NCBI GenBank assembly: GCA_000435335.1 | Contig: FR891341.1 | Location: 1 to 7,391 of the forward strand | Source: Clostridium sp. CAG:964 | GTDB taxonomy: Bacteria; Bacillota; Clostridia; Oscillospirales; Acutalibacteraceae | Direction of reading: 5' to 3' | Length of the DNA stretch: 7,391 nucleotides | Shown here: positions 1-7,000 of the stretch, one piece after another | How positions within the stretch are numbered: position 1 is the first letter of the stretch | Layout: each line of letters starts with the position of its first letter | Made by a program: the position numbers and the translations under genes | Notes under the pieces: model-generated | Databases searched by the model: none | What the model saw: the letters and a program-made list of their open reading frames with translations, nothing else | Told to the model about the DNA's origin: nothing

Positions 1-2
1 AA

Positions 3-50
3 ATCTTAATTCCTATAGCTGTATTCGTGGTTACTGCAATAGCGGTGTAA
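3..50 (+). CDS. Possible 3' end of an upstream membrane-protein gene
   Basis: The third forward frame is open from the left edge and reads ILIPIAVFVVTAIAV followed by a TAA stop at 48-50. The 15 visible residues are almost all hydrophobic, as in a C-terminal membrane helix. The other two forward frames give no such pattern: one stops at once and the other ends after 21 mixed residues. The start and most of the gene would lie left of the window, so the function cannot be named. So short a fragment could be chance in AT-rich DNA, hence the low confidence. If real, the gene ends about 410 nt before the next gene and is a separate transcription unit, given the promoter found between them. Confidence 0.4.
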   Translation: MLIPIAVFVVTAIAV

Positions 51-250
51 ACCGTAATATGTTGTGAGAATATTTAATTTTTTAAATTGTTCGCCAATTT
101 TTACATTTTTAACTTTAACAAACTTTTGAATGCTTTGAAAATGAAGTGGTTGCTCTCAAACTGCATAACTCTTTGATTGTTCCACAAGGTAAACACATAT
201 AAACACTTGTGAAACAATTGTATTGAGTGACAGTATTTAACAAACAACAG

Positions 251-270
251 CAATAAGCTGCAGCTTATTG
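251..270. promoter_or_regulatory. Perfect 20-bp palindrome, possible operator
   Basis: CAATAAGCTG at 251-260 is followed directly by its exact reverse complement CAGCTTATTG at 261-270; the symmetry stops there. As RNA it could form an 8-bp stem with a TGCA loop. No run of T follows on the plus strand, where the next bases are GAAACAAAAAC, so a plus-strand intrinsic terminator is unlikely. On the minus strand only a weakly T-rich stretch follows. A binding site for a dimeric regulator is the better guess. It lies about 95 bp upstream of the predicted -35 box, too far for a classic repressor site overlapping the promoter. Confidence 0.5.
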
Positions 271-366
271 GAAACAAAAACAATTAGAAACTTTTACTGG
301 GCATATCTGTGTTTCAAATTGACAAGGAAGAAAAGTTATGTTGACTATTTATTGGAGATAATAGCA

Positions 367-394
367 TTGTCAGCATAGGTCATACAGATATAGT
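367..394 (+). promoter_or_regulatory. Predicted sigma-A promoter of the phosphatase-kinase operon
   Basis: A -35 box TTGTCA (367-372, five of six bases match TTGACA) is separated by 16 nt from a -10 box TATAGT (389-394, five of six match TATAAT). Transcription would start near 401, giving a leader of about 60 nt before the phosphatase ATG at 464. It is the best -35/-10 pair I could find by eye in the intergenic region. No second promoter was noticed between the later genes. Confidence 0.55.
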
Positions 395-448
395 AACATA
401 TGGGAATTTATACTTTTAAGTGTAAGCAAAGGATAGGTAAAAAATAAC

Positions 449-455
449 GGGGAGG
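449..455 (+). promoter_or_regulatory. Ribosome binding site that fixes the phosphatase start
   Basis: GGGGAGG at 449-455 lies 8 nt before the ATG at 464, an ideal distance. A longer reading from the GTG at 455 would start inside this site, so the ATG at 464 is the real start. Confidence 0.85.
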
Positions 456-463
456 TGTATCTA

Positions 464-1237
464 ATGAACTTTATAATATCCGCTGCTACGGATATAGGAA
501 CAACAAAAAGTACAAATCAAGACAGTTTTAATGCCAGAGTTTTTTCTACACGGCTTGGAAAAATAGCTTTTGCCGTCCTTTGTGACGGAATGGGTGGTCT
601 CTCAAAAGGGGAGGTGGCAAGTGCATCTCTCGTTAATGCTTTTTGCAAATGGGCAGATCGTAAGCTTCCAATCTTATGTAAAAAGGGAATTACCGATTCA
701 GATATTCGAGCTGATTGGGTTGGAATTGCCACTGAATACAATGAGAAGATTAAAATTTATGGAAGAAAGTGCGGGCTGACAAGCGGGCTTGGGACAACCG
801 TAACGGCAATATTGCTTACGGAAAACCGATATTATATTATCAATGTCGGCGATACCCGTGCTTATGAAATTGCGGACAGTGTAACTGTTCTTACAAAAGA
901 TCAGACAGTGGTAGCGCGGGAGATCGAACTTGGTAACTTAACACCGGAAGAAGCTGAAGTTGACTCACGGAGAAGCGTACTTTTACAGTGTATTGGTGCA
1001 TCTGATAATGTGTATCCTGATATGTTTTTTGGTAATACAAAATTGAATGCCACCTATATGCTGTGCAGTGATGGTTTTAGACATGAAATCACTAATGAGG
1101 AGATACATATTTTCTTGAATCCTGATGTTATGGTCGATGTTGATGGTATGAAACATAATATGGAGACGCTGATTGAACTTAATAAACAGCGACAGGAACG
1201 AGACAATATTTCAGTTGTGGCTATCAGAACATTTTGA
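464..1237 (+). CDS. PP2C-family Ser/Thr protein phosphatase
   Basis: This 257-residue protein is a single PP2C (PPM) domain, the usual length for bacterial PrpC/Stp enzymes, with no signal peptide or membrane segment, so it is cytoplasmic. It should remove phosphate from Ser/Thr residues using two or three Mn/Mg ions. The family motifs appear in order: DIGTTKSTNQD (10-20), CDGMGG (40-45), GLGTT (108-112), VGDTRAY (128-134), LTKDQT (143-148), CSDGF (201-205) and DN (247-248). The metal-binding aspartates D20, D41, D203 and D247 are all present, so it should be active. One oddity is K15 where PrpC/Stp-type enzymes have the phosphate-contacting Arg. The gene heads the operon, 17 nt before the kinase gene, so it most likely reverses that kinase's phosphorylation. 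The start is set by the GGGGAGG site 8 nt upstream of ATG 464. Confidence 0.95.
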   Translation: MNFIISAATDIGTTKSTNQDSFNARVFSTRLGKIAFAVLCDGMGGLSKGEVASASLVNAFCKWADRKLPILCKKGITDSDIRADWVGIATEYNEKIKIYGRKCGLTSGLGTTVTAILLTENRYYIINVGDTRAYEIADSVTVLTKDQTVVAREIELGNLTPEEAEVDSRRSVLLQCIGASDNVYPDMFFGNTKLNATYMLCSDGFRHEITNEEIHIFLNPDVMVDVDGMKHNMETLIELNKQRQERDNISVVAIRTF

Positions 1238-1254
1238 AATGAGGCGAAAACAAG

Positions 1255-2961
1255 ATGCTTGAAATAGGTTCTCTTGTTGACGGTAAATATAAGATACTCA
1301 GTCAGGTTGGTCAAGGCGGTATGAGTGTCGTATATATGGCGATTAATGAGAAAGCAAATAAAACATGGGCGGTTAAGGAAGTCCGAAAAGATGGTGTTCT
1401 TGACTTTGAAGCAGTTAAGCAAGGGCTTGTAGCGGAAACGGACATTTTAAAAAAATTAAGCCACCCGAATCTGCCGAGTATTATCGATGTAATTGATACA
1501 GAGGATTCGTTTATCATAATTATGGACTATGTTCAGGGCAATTCACTGAACAAAGCCCTTGAAGAGTATGGTGCTCAACCCCAGGAATGTGTGATTGAGT
1601 GGGCAAAGCAACTTTGTGATGTACTTGGTTATCTTCATTCAAGACAGCCACCCATAATTTACCGCGATATGAAGCCTGCAAACATTATGCTGAAACCAGA
1701 TGGTAATGTTACGCTGATTGACTTTGGTACTGCAAGAGAGTTTAAGGAGAAAAACCTTGCCGATACAACCTGTTTGGGAACAGTTGGGTACGCAGCTCCG
1801 GAGCAGTTCGGCGGAATGGGACAGACAGATGCACGGACAGATATATATTGCTTAGGTGCAACACTTTATCATCTTGTTACCGGATGCAATCCAAGCGAAC
1901 CGCCCTATGAAATGAAACCGATTCGTCAGATCAATCCCGGTCTTTCAAGCGGACTTGAAAGGATCATTCTGAAATGCACACAGCGCAATCCGGCCGACCG
2001 TTACCAATCGGCGGCAGAGCTTATGTATGCGCTCGATCATTATGAGGAGATCGACGATTTATATAAGAAAAAGCAAAAGAAGAAATTAGCAGGCTTCGTG
2101 ACAACAGTTTCCTTGGCTCTTGTGTTCGCTGTCGGCGGCTTTGCTCTCAACTACCTTGCCGCACAAAAAGCAACCGATACTTATCAAAGTCTCTTGTATG
2201 AGGCTTCTAAAACTGCCGATTACGACAAAAAGCTCTCGCTTTACGGACAGTCGATAGCGATTCCCAATAAGGCAGGCGAAAAAGAAGCGTATCTCGGTTT
2301 AATTCAAACATATAAAGACAACGATTCTGTATTCTCTGTTGATGAAGCAAATCAGTTGACTAAGTATGTAAAGAATAACAAAGCAGCGTTGCAAAAAAAT
2401 CCTGCCAATTATACGGAGGTTTGCTTTGAAACCGGAAAACTGTTTTGGTACTACTACGATTACGGAGACGGAACAGAAAATCAGGTTACAAAAGCGAAAA
2501 GCTCTGTTGAATGGTTTCAGGATGTCATTGAAAATGCACCGGCAGGATATAAGAATCTTAATATGGCAAAGGTGTACGCCAATATTGGAACATTCTATCG
2601 TGACATTACAACCGATATTACGGAAGCCAGCGACAAAGGAAAATATAAGCCGTTTTTTGATAACATCAATGAACTTTTGAACTCTGTGGCAACCGATGAA
2701 AATGAAAGTGAAATTGTTCGGCTTGAACTCTTGGAATTGTCCCGCAGCACAATTCAGCAGTATGCAACGAAGTTCAAAGGGGACGGGATCAGCGAAAAAG
2801 ACATTACAAAGATGTATGAGCTTGTTGAGAAAACCGTCACCGGTATAACAACAACGGCTGATAAAACCGAAGAAAAGAAAAATAAAACGGTTTCACTTTT
2901 GAGTGATACAAAACAGGCGATTGAAACAGCCTACGGAACACAAACGGGAGGTAATGAATAA
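1255..2961 (+). CDS. Membrane-anchored PknB-like Ser/Thr kinase with helical outer domain
   Basis: This 568-residue protein is a transmembrane Hanks-type kinase. Residues 12-268 are the cytoplasmic kinase domain: Gly-rich loop GQGGMSVVY (19-27), ATP-binding K41, helix-C E61, catalytic loop YRDMKPAN (136-143, base D138, Tyr replacing the usual His), DFG (156-158), activation loop with T171, T172 and T176, and APE (181-183). All catalytic residues are present. A Lys-rich stretch (271-277) precedes one membrane helix (about 279-301), placing residues 304-568 outside. That part has no PASTA repeats, unlike PrkC/PknB/StkP. It is rich in predicted helix with TPR-like stretches, such as YDKKLSLYGQSIAIPN and a following AYLGLIQTY, so it may bind protein or peptide rather than muropeptide. 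The gene sits 17 nt after the phosphatase (GAGG at 1241-1244) and its TAA overlaps the next ATG. Kinase activity is very likely; signal and substrates are unknown. Confidence 0.95.
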   Translation: MLEIGSLVDGKYKILSQVGQGGMSVVYMAINEKANKTWAVKEVRKDGVLDFEAVKQGLVAETDILKKLSHPNLPSIIDVIDTEDSFIIIMDYVQGNSLNKALEEYGAQPQECVIEWAKQLCDVLGYLHSRQPPIIYRDMKPANIMLKPDGNVTLIDFGTAREFKEKNLADTTCLGTVGYAAPEQFGGMGQTDARTDIYCLGATLYHLVTGCNPSEPPYEMKPIRQINPGLSSGLERIILKCTQRNPADRYQSAAELMYALDHYEEIDDLYKKKQKKKLAGFVTTVSLALVFAVGGFALNYLAAQKATDTYQSLLYEASKTADYDKKLSLYGQSIAIPNKAGEKEAYLGLIQTYKDNDSVFSVDEANQLTKYVKNNKAALQKNPANYTEVCFETGKLFWYYYDYGDGTENQVTKAKSSVEWFQDVIENAPAGYKNLNMAKVYANIGTFYRDITTDITEASDKGKYKPFFDNINELLNSVATDENESEIVRLELLELSRSTIQQYATKFKGDGISEKDITKMYELVEKTVTGITTTADKTEEKKNKTVSLLSDTKQAIETAYGTQTGGNE

Positions 2962-3485
2962 TGTCAGTTGAACAACTACAAACCCTCTCCCTTGTTTCGT
3001 ACATTATTGCAGGCGCATTAGTTTTGGTTGCTATCGCATTGTTCTTTCTGCTTGATATTAAAAAGGTTATCGGAGATGTTACAGGTGCGACAGCTCGGAA
3101 AGCTATCAATACAATTCGTGAGCAAAATGAAGCTTCCGGCGATAAAGCATATAAACCAAGCCCTGTTAATACGGCAAGAGGTAAATTGACGGATAAAATT
3201 TCTCCGTCCGGACGCCTTCTACCGCAAACGGCCGGTATCGGCGGTTCTCCGGGAACAGAAAAGTTCGATACAACAAAGCTTATGCCGCCAATCGAAGAAA
3301 CTACCGTACTTAGCGGAGAAACAACGGTTTTAGAGCAAAATGCTAATAGCGGAGAAACAACGGTGCTTTCCGAAAATGCAGATAGTCAATCGGAGAACGC
3401 CAAATCTTCCGATAAAGAGCATAAAGCTGATTTCAGTACAGATGTTGAGATGGGCTTCACCGATAGCTCTGAGATTATCGAATAG
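2961..3485 (+). CDS. One-helix membrane protein with repeated ETTVL motifs; probable kinase substrate
   Basis: This 174-residue protein belongs to no family I can name with certainty. It has a short outer N-terminus, one membrane helix (about 10-31) and then, by the positive-inside rule (K34, K35, R46, K47), a long polar cytoplasmic tail with little expected fold. The first part of the tail (36-80) contains DVTGATARKAI and looks the most ordered. Residues 103-136 carry four [D/E]TTxL motifs: DTTKL (103-107) and ETTVL at 113-117, 120-124 and 132-136. The last two sit in tandem 12-residue units. They resemble the ETTS phosphosite of GarA/OdhI, whose phospho-Thr is bound by FHA domains, and the neighbouring kinase's activation-loop DTTCL. 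The tail end (137-174) is Ser/Asp/Glu-rich. Start ATG 2961 has GGGAGGT 8 nt upstream and overlaps the kinase stop by one base, so the two are probably translationally coupled. A kinase-substrate or docking role is inference. Confidence 0.88.
   Translation: MSVEQLQTLSLVSYIIAGALVLVAIALFFLLDIKKVIGDVTGATARKAINTIREQNEASGDKAYKPSPVNTARGKLTDKISPSGRLLPQTAGIGGSPGTEKFDTTKLMPPIEETTVLSGETTVLEQNANSGETTVLSENADSQSENAKSSDKEHKADFSTDVEMGFTDSSEIIE
3312..3383 (+). repeat. Two tandem 36-bp units encoding the ETTVL repeat
   Basis: Units at 3312-3347 and 3348-3383 encode SGETTVLEQNAN and SGETTVLSENAD. Their first 17 bases (AGCGGAGAAACAACGGT) are identical and the rest has drifted mainly at single bases, which indicates a fairly recent in-frame duplication of the motif. 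Confidence 0.9.
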
Positions 3486-3500
3486 AGGTGGGATGTTTTT

Positions 3501-3968
3501 ATGATACATAAAAGAAAAAACTTGCAAAGACAGCAGCGAAGTAGCATGCTTGGTCTATATACGGCATTTTTGACTGTTTTATCTGCATCGATAGTTTTAA
3601 TGCCAATTGGTATTAAAATGGCAGACAAAACAATGGCTATTTCTTATACATCAGGGGCAATGTTCTGGATAGGACTAATAGGTACAATTGCAATGGCAAT
3701 TTTTATTACTTATTCAAAATGCCGCAGCAGTGAGTTCAAAAAAAATTATCCTCACTTAAAGCAACTGGGGATCATTCACTTTTTTCAGAACACACCTGCA
3801 TTAATTTGTGATGTTTTGATGTTCCTATCAATAGTAGGGTTTGTAATAGTGCGAATATGGTTTTGGGAAACAATTTACCCGTTTTTAGTCCTTTCTATTC
3901 TTATTTTTTCTTTCGGTATGCATTGTATGCTGAACGGAAGTAATTATATTTATACAAATTTTAAATAA
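3501..3968 (+). CDS. Four-helix integral membrane protein, function unknown
   Basis: I do not recognise this 155-residue protein. It begins with a very basic N-terminus (HKRKNLQRQQR, 3-13), so that end should face the cytoplasm. Four hydrophobic segments follow at about 16-38, 52-71, 99-120 and 125-144, with a basic loop between the second and third (73-88, including KCRSSEFKK). This predicts both ends inside. The tail contains GSNYIY (146-151). No catalytic motif, lipobox or transporter signature is visible. It lies 15 nt after the TTVL protein and 16 nt before the giant exported protein, so it is co-expressed with both. It could be a partner of the kinase or TTVL protein in the membrane, or a helper in export; neither is shown by the sequence. 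Start ATG 3501 has GAGGTGGG at 3485-3492; the nearer ATG at 3493 stops after three codons. Confidence 0.85.
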   Translation: MIHKRKNLQRQQRSSMLGLYTAFLTVLSASIVLMPIGIKMADKTMAISYTSGAMFWIGLIGTIAMAIFITYSKCRSSEFKKNYPHLKQLGIIHFFQNTPALICDVLMFLSIVGFVIVRIWFWETIYPFLVLSILIFSFGMHCMLNGSNYIYTNFK

Positions 3969-3984
3969 GGAGTGCAACAAATAT

Positions 3985-4080
3985 ATGAGTCGAACAGAGA
4001 AAACTTTAAAACGCATACTTGCAATGGCATTATCGCTCTTGACACTTTTTGCAATGCTACCCCTTAATTTGGTTTACGCA
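3985..4080 (+). other. Sec signal peptide of the giant Ig-like protein
   Basis: Residues 1-32 show a basic n-region (K6, K9, R10), a hydrophobic core (ILAMALSLLTLFAMLPLNLV) and a small-residue cleavage box ending VYA at residue 32. No lipobox Cys is present, so signal peptidase I is expected. Confidence 0.85.
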
Positions 4081-7000
4081 TTAGGGGAATCTACCAGTGA
4101 AATAGCAACGAATCTTGCGAGTATTGATTTTAATGTTAATCAGGCTACGGAGTTTACGGTTACTTCAACGGCAAATGGAGATGCAGGCAAAATGGTAACG
4201 GGTTCGCTTGTGTTCAGCGACCCCTCTGCTATAACCAAGCTTGAATACTATGAAACCGCAGAAGGTATGCAAGGCTGGTGTGAATTAACAGGGGAATTTG
4301 GGCCCTCTACAGGTTTTCCATTAACCGATGAGACAAAAAAATTTCGTGTTACATTTAATAAGGCTGGCTTATTTACGGTGGACATTGCATTAAAGGAAGT
4401 GGCTACATCACGAATCTGCTGCTCAACAACGGAAAATGTATCTGTCATAAGCAAGCCCGGTGTTCTTACTACCGATATTTCCTCAAAAGAATTTGTTGTT
4501 AACAAATCAACAGAATTTTCTCTTACCTCAACAGCAAATGATGACATCGGAAAAATGGTAAAAGAATCGTTTGCTTTCAGTGATCCGGATGCTATTGACA
4601 CTTTGGAATACTATGAAACAGCAGTAGATAGGCAGGGATGGTACCCTCTTACAGGAAATTTTGATTCTGCTGAAAGTTTTCCGCTGGTTGACGGGACGAG
4701 CAAATTCCGCGCCACATTTAAAAAAGCTGGAAACTTTACTGTTACTATTTTGATGAAAGAGGTAGGCACGGATGCAGATATCTGCAGAGTGGATGCGGAT
4801 ATAAGTGTAGCTAAAGCTGACATTACAGGTATATCTATTTCCCCAACGATTAATAAATATGACGAAGGCGCAAAGTACGCATTGGCAACACTCAATGGAA
4901 CTATTCAGCCTGGGGACACTGTTTCGTATACTATTGAGGGAGACCCAAATGATTATTCAACGATTCCTGAAAAGTCAGCGGTTGGTGAATACAGAGTTAC
5001 AATAAAGGTTGATAGAGGTGCTAACTACAATATTTTTACGCAGACAGTTACCTCGAAAATTGAATTGGGTGAAATTAATCTTGGAGGAATTAAAGTTAAA
5101 GGACTTGAAGGTGTATACACCGGACAACCTCAAGATTCAGTGTCAGTTACCGGAAAAGGTAATTATTCCATAAAATATAAATTGGATAACGGAGATTGGT
5201 CTGATACGGTCCCGACTGTAACAAATGCAGGCTCCTATACCGTACAGGTCAAGGCCACAAAGGTAAATTATAACGATAAAGATGTAATTGTTGATAAAGC
5301 AGAATCGGCAACATATCCTTTCAATGTTTATATTGCGAAGGCTGAACAAACCGGATTTGATTTTGAAAATAAAACTCCTGATGATTTGGCTTATGACAAT
5401 ACCGTTTCTTATGTTCCTATTGGTGGACAATCCGACGGAGCCATTACATACGCAGTAACTGCCGGTGAAGAATATGTAACTGTTGACAGTAATACCGGAG
5501 TGATAAAGGCAATTGAAGCCGGCGGTGTGGCAACAATAACAGCCACCAAAGCAGGTAACATTAATTTCAAGCCGATTTCTGCGTCTTATTCTATAAGAAC
5601 AATTAAAGCTGAGCAGACAGGTTTTGCTTTTGAGGAAACCGCATACACTGTTAAGTATGGCACAGATAAACTGACAGTTAAGACAAACGGAGGTCAGTCA
5701 GGAGAATCAATTTCTTATGAAATAATCAGCGGTGATGCTGCAACCGTAACCTCTGATAATAATGAAGGTGTAGTTTCGTTTATTAGCGGCAAAAAAGGTA
5801 CAGTAACTGTTAAAGCGACTTTAGCAGGCGGAATCAACTATAACGATATTTCCGCACAGTCGAAGATCACAGTTGCTACAAATGATTTCAGCAGCAAATA
5901 TACTGTTGAACCTGTTGTTCCGTCTACCGGATGGTACACCGATAGCGTGACAATCAAACCGGCAGCAGGATATAAAGTAGCAACTTCCGGTCAGTTTGTG
6001 GCGAGTTGGCAGGATAGTATCGTCATTGCCGCAGAGGGCAAAACAACTCCTGAACCGATTTATCTGAAAGAGATGGCAACAGGCTTTATTAGTGAAGCTA
6101 TTACCGTTTCGGATATCTATATTGACAAAACGGCTCCGACATCGCTTAAGATTATCTACTCAAAATCTGTCAGAAATGTTGTTCTCGAGACAATTTCTTT
6201 CGGCTTCTATAAAGCGGAGATGACGGTAACCTTAGAGGCAACAGACCTTGTTTCTAAGATTGATCATTTGGTCTATAAAATCGGAAACGGCGAAGAAGTA
6301 ACGATTGGAAAAGCCGATATTACTTTCAGAGGAGACAATAAAGAAATTGCAACCGCAAAATTTAATATTTCTCCGAATCTGAGCAGCAGTATCATTACAT
6401 TTACCGCTTTTGATACGGCGGGACGCTCTACAACTATTGCCGGGGATAAGACCTTGGTTGTTGACGATATTAAGCCGGAGATCTCCGTGTCGTATGATAA
6501 CAACGATGCCGCCCACGATATGTATTTCAAGGCGGATAGAACTGCGACAATCTCAATTAAAGAGGAAAACTTCTTTAAGGACAATCTCTATGGCATTAAC
6601 CCTGAAACCGGAGAGAGGTATTTGACAATTACTGTCGGAAAGCGTCTTGACAATGAATCCTATTATACGGAATCCATTGTTGAGCCTGTTTTTACAAAAC
6701 AAGGTGATGAGTATGAAGCAACGGTTGAGTTTAGCGAAGAAGCAGATTATACCTTTGATGTTTCTTTCTATGACTACTCCGGAAACGAGAACGCTGCGGT
6801 AGATTACGGCTCGTCGGTTGCTCCCACAGAATTTACGATTGATAAGACCAATCCAGTGTTAAATATTTCCTACGATGATTCCAATGCTACGGAATCTCGC
6901 AGCAACGTAGGTTATTATCAAGGAAAACGTATTGCAACCTTTAAGGTTACTGAGCATAATTTTGAGCCGAGCGAATTGAAATTTACAAAATTTGCAGCAA

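Larger units (their letters stand above)
51..463. other. Gene-free AT-rich control region before the operon
   Basis: No convincing gene lies in these 413 bases. The only longer open frame is a minus-strand stretch of 60 codons (101-283) that lacks a good ribosome binding site and has no recognisable motif. The region holds a perfect 20-bp palindrome (251-270), an imperfect inverted repeat (TTCCACAAG at 180-188 against CTTGTGAAA at 206-214, one mismatch, 17-nt loop), a sigma-A-like promoter (367-394) and the first gene's ribosome binding site. No tRNA, riboswitch or CRISPR pattern is apparent by eye. Confidence 0.7.

Noticed and set aside
101..283. Minus-strand open frame of 60 codons in the control region
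   Set aside because: No convincing ribosome binding site; Phe/Leu/Ser/Lys-rich content is as expected from AT-rich noncoding DNA; it spans the palindrome.
251..290. Intrinsic terminator at the palindrome
   Set aside because: No T-run follows the hairpin on the plus strand, and only a weakly T-rich stretch follows on the minus strand.
319..348. Perfect -35-like TTGACA (319-324) and a second TTGACT (341-346)
   Set aside because: Neither has a good -10 box at 16-18 nt: GACTAT matches only three of six bases, and TAGCAT lies only 15 nt after the second. The 367-394 pair is better.
303..391. Inverted 8-mers ATATCTGT (303-310) and ACAGATAT (384-391)
   Set aside because: The match does not extend beyond eight bases and the spacing is 73 nt; chance is likely in AT-rich DNA.
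455..463. GTG at 455 as the phosphatase start
   Set aside because: It overlaps the GGGGAGG ribosome binding site; ATG 464 has ideal spacing and begins just before the conserved PP2C N-terminus.
1054..1422. Minus-strand open frame of 122 codons across the phosphatase-kinase junction
   Set aside because: It lies opposite two strongly supported genes and has no recognisable motif; a shadow frame.
2426..2680. Plus-strand open frame of 84 codons inside the kinase gene
   Set aside because: Out-of-frame shadow of the kinase outer domain, without domain features of its own.
4248..4895. Two minus-strand open frames (4248-4601, 4611-4895) with similar C-termini
   Set aside because: Their likeness comes from the duplicated module on the plus strand; they are antisense shadows.
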